A stretch of 64,000 nt of DNA, taken from Propionivibrio hellwigii (lineage in GTDB: Bacteria > Pseudomonadota > Gammaproteobacteria > Burkholderiales > Rhodocyclaceae). The notes beneath the pieces are model-generated. The model made no database searches, was not told the DNA's origin, and was given only the letters and a program-made list of their open reading frames with translations. Location of the stretch: contig NZ_JBEUWX010000002.1 in NCBI RefSeq assembly GCF_041770905.1, positions 806,001 to 870,000 of the forward strand. The letters run 5' to 3'. This document shows positions 44,110 through 51,925 of this stretch, piece after piece; within the stretch, counting starts at the first letter, position 1; each line of letters opens with the position of its first letter. The position numbers and the translations under genes were made by a program.

Positions 44110-45327
44110 TCACGGCACATCAAAGGCAAGCAGCGACTGTCCGGCAATGGCCAGCAGCAGCTTCCCGTCAGCAGAAAAGCCCAGTTCCCGGAAGATAGTC
44201 CAAAGCCCAAAATCGGGGTTCAAGCTTATTTGCCTTGCCAGTTCGTTCGACTCTGTCATATAGCGGGCGATCGGCCGGCGACCGGCAATGTCCCAGACTT
44301 CTACCCCCGTTCTTTGTGTGGCTTCATCGAACAGCGAAACCGCCAGCCGACCGTTGGCGTTCAGTGCCACACTCATGACAGGAGCGCTCATGTCCTGATC
44401 GAAGAACTGATGCGGCACGCCGGTCGCCGGGTCGATGCGATAGGCCCGCACCCGGTTCCCGGCCGTCGTGGCAAACTGGTATTGGTCGGGCAGACCGGAA
44501 AATTCACCGTACTCAATGGCTTTGTTGCCTTGGCTATCGCCACAGCGCCCTACCAATTCCGGCTTGTCTCCGCGCCGCCAAACCGCACAGGCGCCGTCAA
44601 AATTGACCGTGACCAGATACCGGTGATCCGGCGTGCTCATGAAGTATTCAACCCGCCTTTGACCGGTCGTTTCCCAGTCGACTTTGCGGCCCGTGACCGG
44701 ATTCTCTTCACGAATCCAGGGATTCCCACCCTCGGTTAACACTGCGTTATCCTGGGTCACACCTAGATAGGCCACAGTCGGCCCCACCCAAGGGATGGTA
44801 TAGGTTTGCCCGCTCTGCCAGTACAGCAGGCTCTCCCCACTCAGAGCAACTTCCCTATTAGCGAAGATGGGATCATTGTTACGTTCAAACTGGTATTCGA
44901 AGGTCTTTATACCGTCCGGCACCCGATAGACCTGGAATAGGGCGTACTCCAGATTGGCAAACAACTGATCGTTAGAAATGAAGTCCGTCTCCAGTTTTCC
45001 TGATTGATCGCGTTCCAGCCGAATGGTGGTGACATGTTGCGGGTCGGCCGTACGGTAGATGTCAATGAATGGGGAATAACGACCTGTAGCAAGAAAATAA
45101 GATCTGTCTGGAGAAAAACGCATGCGGGTCAAGAGGCCAGATTGTTTGTCATAGCGCTTCAATATCCGTGGCCCTAGGGTTTTCGGCACCTGCACGGCGA
45201 CCGGCGCTGCCGCCTCCGCCTGCGTATTGGCTGCCGACTGCGCCAGACGACAGCCGGAAAGCAGCATCGCACTGCCGATGATCACTCCCATCAATCCGAT
45301 CGCTAGCCTACGTTTCATGAGTCGCAT
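44110..45327 (-). CDS. beta-propeller lipoprotein, copy 2 (candidate immunity protein)
   Basis: A 405-aa paralogue of copy 1 with the same signal and lipobox LLSGC, the same GGAGGTGA ribosome binding site and the same last 27 residues (beginning FRELGFSADGK). Blocks of near identity, such as STPDHRYLVTVNFDG and SGQTYTIPW, alternate with patches of heavy substitution, for example IYRTADPQHVTTIRLERDQS against IYRTKGTERIATVHLERRQS. It starts 45 nt after the stop of the full-length papain-like gene, so the two form an operon. Surface exposure or periplasmic location is expected. Confidence 0.8.
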   Translation of the reverse strand: MRLMKRRLAIGLMGVIIGSAMLLSGCRLAQSAANTQAEAAAPVAVQVPKTLGPRILKRYDKQSGLLTRMRFSPDRSYFLATGRYSPFIDIYRTADPQHVTTIRLERDQSGKLETDFISNDQLFANLEYALFQVYRVPDGIKTFEYQFERNNDPIFANREVALSGESLLYWQSGQTYTIPWVGPTVAYLGVTQDNAVLTEGGNPWIREENPVTGRKVDWETTGQRRVEYFMSTPDHRYLVTVNFDGACAVWRRGDKPELVGRCGDSQGNKAIEYGEFSGLPDQYQFATTAGNRVRAYRIDPATGVPHQFFDQDMSAPVMSVALNANGRLAVSLFDEATQRTGVEVWDIAGRRPIARYMTESNELARQISLNPDFGLWTIFRELGFSADGKLLLAIAGQSLLAFDVP

Positions 45328-45371
45328 ACATCACCTCCATCCTGCCTCGTTCATTTGCCCTACGCTCCGGA

Positions 45372-46211
45372 TTAGCGCCTTGCGGCGCCGACAAAGCCGT
45401 AGTAATACGGCAGGAAGTTGCCGACCCGGCCGGCCGACATGGGGCACTCTCTGCCCCAGGTGTAGATGCGTACGCGCAGGGGTTCGTCTTCCAGACCGTC
45501 GGTGCGCGGCAGGCTGCAGCTAAAAGGGATCAGGTTCTGCTGACGGCCCAGGTGAATGTCCGAAACGAGGACGACCCAGTGGTCGGGCGCGCCCGACCAG
45601 GTTTTGGGGGTGTCTTTGCCGCCCAGTTTGTTAATCCCGAGGCTTCCGCCGCCGCCAATGATGGCGGCGCGCAGGAACAGGCAGACGCAACTGCCGCTGC
45701 GATGGCGACAGTTCGCTTCGATCAGGGAATCGAGGCCGTGTTCGGTGGAGGAGGTGCTGGCCTGCTTGCTGACGCCGCCGGAAAAGAGTCCGGACTGGTT
45801 GAACCAGTCGGCCAGGGTCGATGGCAGGGTGATGCCGGCCAGACTGCTGCCGGCGGTAACGGACAGGAAGTCGTTGCTTGAATCGCGCAGGCTGGCCAGT
45901 GCAATCCAGTCAACCGGGTCAATGCCAATATCCCTGATATTTTTTGCCGTTTCGTTGAGGCATTCCGGGCGGGGTTTGACGTGTAGGCTGCCCAGCATGG
46001 CTTCGCCATGGTAGGCCAGGTCCTGTACGTATTTTCGGTAGGTTTCGGGGGCGGTGCGGGCGATGCAGTACATGAAGGCGGCCGGGCCGCACAGGGGGCT
46101 GCCTTGCTGGTGGATTTGGGAGGGGGCATTGATACGTTTGTTCAGTTCGCTTTGCCAGCCTATATCCCCTGGTTTCAGGCATTTGAAGGCGTATACCGGT
46201 TGTTCGGTCAT
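45372..46211 (-). CDS. putative papain-like cysteine hydrolase effector
   Basis: A 279-aa protein without a signal peptide. The N-terminal part has QQGSPLCGPAAFMYCIARTA (about residues 35-54), resembling the Cys-Gly-Pro active-site helix of papain/C39-like enzymes, followed by YRKYVQDLAYHGEAMLGSLH. The C-terminal part has PDHWVVLVSDIHL, a likely catalytic His on a beta strand. The middle has VDWIALASLRDSSN and a Ser/Gly-rich segment. Similar proteins are, from memory, found near secreted-effector loci; no search was possible. AAGGAG lies 8 nt before the ATG. It is followed by a lipoprotein gene, the arrangement of an effector with a periplasmic immunity partner. Function is inference. Confidence 0.6.
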   Translation of the reverse strand: MTEQPVYAFKCLKPGDIGWQSELNKRINAPSQIHQQGSPLCGPAAFMYCIARTAPETYRKYVQDLAYHGEAMLGSLHVKPRPECLNETAKNIRDIGIDPVDWIALASLRDSSNDFLSVTAGSSLAGITLPSTLADWFNQSGLFSGGVSKQASTSSTEHGLDSLIEANCRHRSGSCVCLFLRAAIIGGGGSLGINKLGGKDTPKTWSGAPDHWVVLVSDIHLGRQQNLIPFSCSLPRTDGLEDEPLRVRIYTWGRECPMSAGRVGNFLPYYYGFVGAARR

Positions 46212-46567
46212 GCTGTTTTCTCCTTTAAACAGTCAGGGAATTAACGTGATTTCCTATGCACAATTTGTGCGCCCCGCGTCGTTTATGCATCAATACATCG
46301 GAAAGATCAAGTCCAGCGCAAAACCGGAAAAGGCGTTGCTGTTTTTTCGGGGACATCACACATAGCCCTCGGTTGCCAGCGTATATCCTCAGTATCCGCA
46401 CAACGCGGCTACAGTATCTTTGGTGACACCATTACTCGGCAGCTAAGGCAGGAGTGCCCGGTCAAACTAAGAACGTGTTCATAGAACAGATCGAGGCTGA
46501 TTTGATTCGACGATTAAGTGATGTTTAATACTACAAGCCCCTTCCTCATCCGGCGAATTTTTTCGTT
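46212..46567. other. intergenic region upstream of the effector island
   Basis: No recognised gene. A forward frame reading INVISYAQFVRPASFMHQYIG lies near 46235-46300 but lacks a start and ribosome binding site. It may be another gene scrap. Confidence 0.3.
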
Positions 46568-46708
46568 TCAACCAGCACCCTGCACACTTCGGGCAATCTA
46601 ATCCTTGCCGCTGAAAAAACCCTACTCGCCTACAGCAGCCGTCTGCAGGCCAGCAGCAGTCTGGCGCTCGCCTCCGGTGGCGATTTGACCCTGACTGCCA
46701 GTCGTTAG
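46568..46708 (+). pseudogene. filamentous haemagglutinin / CdiA-type repeat fragment
   Basis: A forward frame of about 47 codons ending in TAG at 46706-46708 reads STLHTSGNLILAAEKTLLAY, SSRLQASSSLALASGG, DLTLTASR. This is the beta-helix repeat style (GNLxLxA...LxASSxL...GGDLTLTA) of two-partner-secretion exoproteins. There is no start codon and no flanking haemagglutinin sequence, so it is a remnant of a large exoprotein gene. Confidence 0.6.
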
Positions 46709-46734
46709 AATGCCCTCGCCTTCGCAAGGTTGAA

Positions 46735-46767
46735 GGCGGGTTGAAGGCGGGTTGAAGGCGATCTGAC
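46735..46767 (+). repeat. 11-bp tandem repeat
   Basis: GGTTGAAGGCG is repeated about three times in a row just upstream of, and partly forming, the -35 region of the rnf promoter. Confidence 0.7.
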
Positions 46768-46780
46768 GAACTGGGATAAT
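46752..46780 (+). promoter_or_regulatory. predicted promoter of the rnf operon
   Basis: TTGAAG (46752-46757), exactly 17 nt, GATAAT (46775-46780). The start near 46787 gives an 80-nt leader. The -35 box is supplied by the last 11-bp repeat. Confidence 0.65.
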
Positions 46781-46866
46781 CTGATCCTTTGAAAACGCGC
46801 GCCAGTTTTTCCCGGAATCGTACCGCGCGCGACGATTTCCCAGCCTTTCCCGCAGCAATGCAAACC

Positions 46867-47451
46867 ATGACCCATTATGTATTCCTCGTCGTTGGCGCCG
46901 TTCTCGTCAACAACGTTGTGCTGGTGAGGATTCTCGGCTTGTGCCCGTTTATGGGCGTGTCGAAGAAACTCGAAACGGCGCTGGGCATGGGCATGGCAAC
47001 CGCCTTCGTGCTGACGATGGCCTCCGGTGCAAGCTATATCATCGACCGCTGGTTTCTGACGCCCTTTGACCTGGGCTATCTGCGCACAATCTCGTTCATC
47101 GTCACCATCGCCGCGATTGTCCAGCTCACGGAAATGGTGATCCAAAAAACCAGTCCGCTGCTCTACCGCGTCCTGGGTATTTATCTGCCGCTGATTACGA
47201 CCAATTGCGCGGTGCTGGGCGTGCCGCTGCTGAACGTTGCCAACCGGCACGATTTTGTCGAATCGCTGCTCTTCGGCGCCGCCAATGCCGTCGGCTTTAC
47301 GCTGGTGCTGATTCTTTTCTCCACCATTCGCGAACGGGTTGATGGTGCCGACGTGCCCGCGCCTTTCCGCGGCGTTGCGATCGCCATGATAACGGCCGGA
47401 CTGATGTCGCTCACTTTCATGGGCTTCGCCGGTCTGGACAAGTACCACTGA
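46867..47451 (+). CDS. rnfA: Rnf electron transport complex subunit A
   Basis: Integral membrane subunit of the ion-pumping ferredoxin:NAD (or Rsx) complex, 194 aa. Six transmembrane segments; family segments LVNNVVLVRILGLCPFMGVS with the membrane Cys, KKLETALGMGMATAFVLTMA, and LPLITTNCAVLGVPLL with the second conserved Cys. The start MTHYVFLVV at 46867 matches relatives best; ATG at 46858 is a close alternative. It is the first gene of rnfABCDG-E-nth, and its stop overlaps rnfB by one base. Confidence 0.96.
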   Translation: MTHYVFLVVGAVLVNNVVLVRILGLCPFMGVSKKLETALGMGMATAFVLTMASGASYIIDRWFLTPFDLGYLRTISFIVTIAAIVQLTEMVIQKTSPLLYRVLGIYLPLITTNCAVLGVPLLNVANRHDFVESLLFGAANAVGFTLVLILFSTIRERVDGADVPAPFRGVAIAMITAGLMSLTFMGFAGLDKYH

Positions 47452-47999
47452 TGCTAGCCGCCCTCCTCATCATGGCGCTGGGCGCCGTTCTGCTCGGTGC
47501 GGCGCTGGGTTATGCCTCGATCCGGTTTAAGGTCGAAGGCGATCCATTGGTTGAAAAGATCGACGCCATCCTGCCACAGACGCAGTGCGGCCAATGCGGC
47601 TATCCCGGCTGCCGACCGTATGCCGAGGCAATCTCACGCGGCGAAGCCGACATCAATCTGTGCCCGCCCGGCGGCGCGGAAGGCGTGCGCAGGCTGGCTG
47701 ATCTGCTAGGCCGCGAGGTCAAGCCACTCTCTGCGGAAGAAAAGCCCAAACAGGTCGCTATCATCGACGAGCAGCGCTGCATTGGCTGTACGCTGTGCAT
47801 CCAGGCCTGTCCGGTCGATGCCATTGTCGGCGCGCCCAAGCAGATGCACACGGTTGTCGAATCGCTATGTACGGGCTGCGAGCTGTGCGTCAAGCCCTGC
47901 CCGGTCGAATGCATCCGCATGGAAGCGGTCGGCGAAAGCATCGAAACCTGGAAACGGCGCTATCCCGTATTTGAACTCAAGGTCAAGCGAGCCGCCTGA
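47451..47999 (+). CDS. rnfB: Rnf electron transport complex subunit B
   Basis: Iron-sulfur subunit that receives electrons from ferredoxin, 182 aa. It has an N-terminal membrane anchor (LLIMALGAVLLGAALGYAS), the 4Fe-4S motif TQCGQCGYPGCRPYAE, and two ferredoxin clusters CIGCTLCIQACPVDAI and CTGCELCVKPCPVECI. It is of the short proteobacterial type rather than the long clostridial form with many clusters. It overlaps rnfA and rnfC by one base each. Confidence 0.96.
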   Translation: MLAALLIMALGAVLLGAALGYASIRFKVEGDPLVEKIDAILPQTQCGQCGYPGCRPYAEAISRGEADINLCPPGGAEGVRRLADLLGREVKPLSAEEKPKQVAIIDEQRCIGCTLCIQACPVDAIVGAPKQMHTVVESLCTGCELCVKPCPVECIRMEAVGESIETWKRRYPVFELKVKRAA

Positions 48000-50071
48000 T
48001 GTTTTCCCTGTTCAAGTTCAAAGGCGGCGTCAAGCCCCAGACGCACAAAGCAGAATCGGCAGGCGCTCCGATCGGGCAGGCGCCGCTGCCGGCGCAGTTG
48101 ATCGTGCCGCTGCACCAGAGTATCGGCGGCTTCGCGCGACCGCTGGTCAAGACAGGCGATCGGGTACTCAAAGGCCAGCGCATCGGCGAGGCCGACCAAT
48201 GGATTTCCGCCGCCGTACACGCGCCCACTTCTGGCCGCGTGCTGGCCGTTGAGGAACGCCTGGCCGCGCATCCTTCCGGGCTGCCAACGCTTTCCGTCGT
48301 TATCGAACCGGACGGACACGAGGCATGGATCGACCGCCAACCGACCGATCATCTCGCCCTGTCGCCGGAGCGCGTGCGCGAACGGCTGCGCGACGCGGGC
48401 GTTGTCGGTCTGGGTGGGGCGGTTTTTCCCAGCCATGCGAAGCTTTCCGCTTCCCGCACGGCGGCAATGGAAGCGCTCATTATCAACGGCGCGGAGTGCG
48501 AACCGTTCATGACCTGCGACGACCGGCTGATGCGCGAACGCGCCGAAGCTATCGTGCGTGGCGTTTCGATCTTTCGTGATCTCCTCGAACCCAAGCAGGT
48601 GTTCATCGGCATCGAAGACAACAAGCCGGAAGCCCTCCAGGCGATGCGGGAAGCCGTTACCCGACTCGGCGTCGACTTCAGCGTCACTGCCGTACCGACG
48701 CTGTACCCGGCAGGCGGCGCCAAACAACTGATCCGCGTTCTCACCGGCAAGGAAGTGCCCGCCAGCCGCCGCTCGCCCGACATGGGCGTACAGTGCTTTA
48801 ACGTCGGCACGGCGTATTCGGCCTGGAAGGCGCTCGCGTGCGGCGAACCCGTCATCTCGCGCATCATCACCCTGACCGGCAACCTCGATGCGCCGCGCAA
48901 CTGGGAAACGCTGATCGGCACGCCCCTGCGCGATTTCGCCCTGCTCGGCCGCCCGCGGCCGGACACCACCGGCTACCTCATGGGTGGCCCGATGATGGGC
49001 TTCGAGCTGCCCGGCCTCGACGCCCCCATGATCAAGGCCAGCAACTGCATCATCGCCAGTTCGCCGACACTGTTCCCGCCGCCGCCGCCCGAAATGCCCT
49101 GTATCCGCTGCGGCGCATGCGCGCAGGCCTGCCCGCACGAATTGCAGCCGTTTGAACTCTACTGGTTCTCGCGTGCGAAGAATTTCGACAAAGCGCAGGC
49201 CTACAACCTGTTCGAATGCATCGAATGCGGCTGTTGCAGTTATGTCTGCCCGTCGCACATTCCGCTGGTCCAGTACTTTCGTTTCGCCAAAGACGAAATC
49301 CGGACGCGCGAACGCGAAAAGGCGCAGGCTGCGGCCGCCAAGGCGCGTTTTGAATTTCGTAACGAACGCAGCGAACGTGAAAAGGCCGAGAAGGCCGAAC
49401 GGCTTGCCAAAGCCGCCGCGGCGCGTATGGCGGCGAAACCGGCAGATGCAGGCGCTGCATCGGCGGCCGGCGCACCGACCGATGCCGAAGCGGCCAAAAA
49501 GGCCGCCATTGCTGCCGCGATGGCGCGCGCCCGCAAACAGCGCGAAGCCGCACAAACCAAAGCTGCCTCAACGCATGAAGCGGAAACCGACACCCAGCCG
49601 CCGCCTCACCCGCCCACGCCCCCCGACATGGCGGCACCGCCACCCGTTGCAGCGGCTGGCACCCCGGCCGGCGGACAATCGGCCGGCGAACAATCCACTG
49701 ATGACAAAGCGGCCGCCAAGCAGGCGCTTATCGCCGCAGCCAAGGAACGCGCGCAGCGGATGCGCGAAGCCAAAATGGCCGCAGCCAATACCCATGCCCC
49801 GGCCGAACAGGCGCTCGGCTACGATGGTGCAGGCAAGCATGTCGCAGAACAGTCCGCTCCGCCAGACACACCATCCGACGCACCGGCTGTCGGGCAATCG
49901 ACCGGCGAGCAATCCGCCGATGACAAAGCAGCCGCCAAGCAGGCGCTTATCGCCGCGGCTAAGGAACGCGCACAGCGGATGCGCGAGGCGCGGCAGGCCG
50001 CCGCCCAGGCAGCCGCAGCCGGGGACAAAACTGCGGCGACCGACGCCGAAAATTCAGGACCCCAGCGATGA
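47999..50071 (+). CDS. rnfC: Rnf electron transport complex subunit C
   Basis: Peripheral NADH/FMN-binding subunit, 690 aa. After an N-terminal barrel-like region come the nucleotide-binding core (LIINGAECEPFMTCDDRLM, YPAGGAKQLIRVLTG) and two ferredoxin motifs CIRCGACAQACP and CIECGCCSYVCP (about residues 366-425). The remaining 260 residues are a charged Ala/Lys/Arg-rich tail with two near-identical blocks around DDKAAAKQALIAAAKERAQR. Such tails are known in RsxC of Proteobacteria. The stop overlaps rnfD (ATGA). Confidence 0.95.
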   Translation: MFSLFKFKGGVKPQTHKAESAGAPIGQAPLPAQLIVPLHQSIGGFARPLVKTGDRVLKGQRIGEADQWISAAVHAPTSGRVLAVEERLAAHPSGLPTLSVVIEPDGHEAWIDRQPTDHLALSPERVRERLRDAGVVGLGGAVFPSHAKLSASRTAAMEALIINGAECEPFMTCDDRLMRERAEAIVRGVSIFRDLLEPKQVFIGIEDNKPEALQAMREAVTRLGVDFSVTAVPTLYPAGGAKQLIRVLTGKEVPASRRSPDMGVQCFNVGTAYSAWKALACGEPVISRIITLTGNLDAPRNWETLIGTPLRDFALLGRPRPDTTGYLMGGPMMGFELPGLDAPMIKASNCIIASSPTLFPPPPPEMPCIRCGACAQACPHELQPFELYWFSRAKNFDKAQAYNLFECIECGCCSYVCPSHIPLVQYFRFAKDEIRTREREKAQAAAAKARFEFRNERSEREKAEKAERLAKAAAARMAAKPADAGAASAAGAPTDAEAAKKAAIAAAMARARKQREAAQTKAASTHEAETDTQPPPHPPTPPDMAAPPPVAAAGTPAGGQSAGEQSTDDKAAAKQALIAAAKERAQRMREAKMAAANTHAPAEQALGYDGAGKHVAEQSAPPDTPSDAPAVGQSTGEQSADDKAAAKQALIAAAKERAQRMREARQAAAQAAAAGDKTAATDAENSGPQR

Positions 50072-51084
50072 TGGATTTTCAGACTTCACCGTATCTGCTG
50101 CAAAACGTCAGCGTCCGGCGCATCATGCTGTACGTGCTGGCCGCGCTGCTACCCGGCATCGCCGCTTACGTCTGGCAGATCGGCCCGGCCATCCTCATCC
50201 AGATAACGCTCGCCACCCTCACGGCACTGGCATCGGAAGCGCTGATGCTCAAGCTGCGCGGCAAACCGCTCGCGCTGTTCCTGGGCGACGGCAGCGCCGT
50301 TGTTACCGCCTGGTTGATCGCATTGACCTTTCCTCCGCTGGCGCCGTGGTGGCTGATCGTCGCCGGCACGGCTTTCGCCATCATCGTCGCCAAGCATCTG
50401 TACGGCGGCCTCGGGCAAAATCCGTTCAATCCGGCAATGGTCGCCTTTGCCGTTTGCATCGTCTCTTTTCCCGTACTGATGTCGCAATGGCCGCCTGCCG
50501 GTCTTTCAGCAAGCTTCAGCGAGCAGCTGGCGGTGATTTTTGGCTGGGCGCCACGCATCGACGCCTTCAGCGGCGCAACTGCGCTCAGCGAGCTGAGAAA
50601 TGCGCTCAGGTACAGCAAAGTTCTACTGCCAATCGAAACCATCGTCGCGGATAAAAAAATATTTGGCAGCATCGCTGGGCGCGGCTGGGAGTGGATTTCA
50701 CTCGCGTATCTGCTGGGCGGTCTGTGGCTCTGGCGCTGCAAAATCATCGACTGGCGGCAGCCATTGGGCTTCATTGCGGGTCTTACGTTGATCGCCGGCG
50801 CCTTCTGGCTTTTTGACGCTGAGGGTTTCGCCAGCCCGCTCTTCCACCTCTTTTCCGGTGGCGCGATGCTCGGCGCCTTTTTCATCATCACCGACCCGAT
50901 TTCCGGCTGCACGACGCCGCGCGGCAAGTTGCTATTCGGCTTCTTCGCCGGCCTGATCGCTTATGTCATCCGTGTTTTCGGCGGCTATCCCGACGGCGTC
51001 GCTTTCGCCGTCCTCTTCCTCAACATCTGCGTACCGCTCATCGATATGCATACGCAACCGCCGGTTTTCGGCTTAAGAAAATGA
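50068..51084 (+). CDS. rnfD: Rnf electron transport complex subunit D
   Basis: Integral membrane flavoprotein, 338 aa, with nine or so hydrophobic helices. The covalent FMN site is visible in DAFSGATALSELR (about residue 168-180, modified Thr). GGLGQNPFNPAMVAFAVCI and ITDPISGCTTPRGKLLFGF are typical of the family. It overlaps rnfC and rnfG by four bases each. Confidence 0.95.
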   Translation: MMDFQTSPYLLQNVSVRRIMLYVLAALLPGIAAYVWQIGPAILIQITLATLTALASEALMLKLRGKPLALFLGDGSAVVTAWLIALTFPPLAPWWLIVAGTAFAIIVAKHLYGGLGQNPFNPAMVAFAVCIVSFPVLMSQWPPAGLSASFSEQLAVIFGWAPRIDAFSGATALSELRNALRYSKVLLPIETIVADKKIFGSIAGRGWEWISLAYLLGGLWLWRCKIIDWRQPLGFIAGLTLIAGAFWLFDAEGFASPLFHLFSGGAMLGAFFIITDPISGCTTPRGKLLFGFFAGLIAYVIRVFGGYPDGVAFAVLFLNICVPLIDMHTQPPVFGLRK

Positions 51085-51746
51085 CTCCGACACCCCCATC
51101 CGGCGAACCCTCCAGCGCCCTGAAAACAGCGCTACATAGTTCAACCATTTTGCTGGTTTTCGTCAGCGTGTTCACCGCGTTACTGTCCGGCGTGTACACT
51201 TTGGCGCATCCCATCATCAAAGAATCGTCGGGAAGCGCAAAAATCATGCGTCTAGCTCATGAAATCCTCCCGACTTCGGCCTACGACAACACGCTGCTCA
51301 AAGATACGGTCGAAATTCCCGCCACATCGGCACTCGGGCAGAATGAAGCCAGCATCGCATACCGCGCCCGCAAAGACGGCAAGCCGGTCGCTTTGATACT
51401 CCAGGCGAGCGCACCTGATGGTTACGCCGGGAGAATCCACCTGCTTCTGGTAGTCGCCCCCGATGGCAGGCTGTTTGGGGTGCGTGTCCTACAACACCGG
51501 GAAACCCCCGGTCTGGGCGATTACATTGACCCGAAGAAGGATAAAAACAAAAAACGCCCGTGGATCGGGCAGTTTACGAACGCCAACCCGGCGGCCGAAA
51601 GTGAGCGCAATTGGCGCGTCAAGAAAGACGGGGGCCGCTTCGACGCGATGGCCGGCGCAACGGTTTCGCCGCGCGCCGTCATCAAGGCCGTGCGCAAGGC
51701 GGCGCTGTACGTCGCCGCAAACCATGAGGCACTGTTCAGACAATGA
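51081..51746 (+). CDS. rnfG: Rnf electron transport complex subunit G
   Basis: Membrane-anchored periplasmic flavoprotein, 221 aa. One N-terminal transmembrane segment (TILLVFVSVFTALLSGVYTL) and an FMN-binding domain with ETPGLGDYIDP and the flavinylation motif DAMAGATVSPRAVIKAV (Thr near residue 190). It accepts electrons within the Rnf chain. Its stop overlaps a short open frame that leads into rnfE. Confidence 0.95.
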   Translation: MTPTPPSGEPSSALKTALHSSTILLVFVSVFTALLSGVYTLAHPIIKESSGSAKIMRLAHEILPTSAYDNTLLKDTVEIPATSALGQNEASIAYRARKDGKPVALILQASAPDGYAGRIHLLLVVAPDGRLFGVRVLQHRETPGLGDYIDPKKDKNKKRPWIGQFTNANPAAESERNWRVKKDGGRFDAMAGATVSPRAVIKAVRKAALYVAANHEALFRQ

Positions 51747-51925
51747 GACTGAAGCTGACATCGGCTCTTTCCGAAGCCCTTTCCGCAACCCATCCCGGCA
51801 TCCTGTCCGCCGCAGCGGAACCCGCATTGCGTGTTATGCGCTTTGTACGCTTTGCACGCTTTGTACGCTGTGTTCGTTCTCTCCGATGCCGGCTGGACAT
51901 CATCGATAAGGCACCAACATCATGA
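51743..51925 (+). CDS. small 60-codon frame coupled to rnfG and rnfE
   Basis: A 60-aa basic frame, MRLKLTSALSEALSATHPG... ending LDIIDKAPTS, with an internal 9-nt tandem repeat (GCTTTGTAC) that gives RFVRFARFVRC. It overlaps the rnfG stop and the rnfE start by ATGA in both cases, which is hard to get by chance. No family is recognised. It may be a real small protein or only a translated bridge that keeps ribosomes running into rnfE. rnfE normally follows rnfG without such a gap. Confidence 0.4.
   Translation: MRLKLTSALSEALSATHPGILSAAAEPALRVMRFVRFARFVRCVRSLRCRLDIIDKAPTS

Larger units (their letters stand above)
42557..45620. repeat. 1.5-kb tandem duplication, two units
   Basis: Unit 1 (about 42557-44070) and unit 2 (about 44114-45620) each contain the last 80 codons of the papain-like gene and an entire lipoprotein gene. 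The left boundaries share ACGGCACATCAAAGGCAAGC and the right ones GTTTTGGGGGTGTCTTTGCC. About 43 nt of unrelated sequence separates the units. Confidence 0.8.

Noticed and set aside
46479..47448. Leftward frames over the haemagglutinin scrap and rnfA
   Set aside because: They contain no motif and run through the rnfA coding sequence and the rnf promoter.
47960..49555. 531-codon leftward open frame opposite rnfB/rnfC
   Set aside because: The sense strand encodes RnfC with all cluster motifs; the antisense frame is Arg/Gly-rich and lacks a start context.
49152..50654. 500-codon forward frame overlapping rnfC and rnfD in another frame
   Set aside because: It spans the low-complexity RnfC tail and is Pro/Arg-rich noise; rnfC and rnfD are clear.
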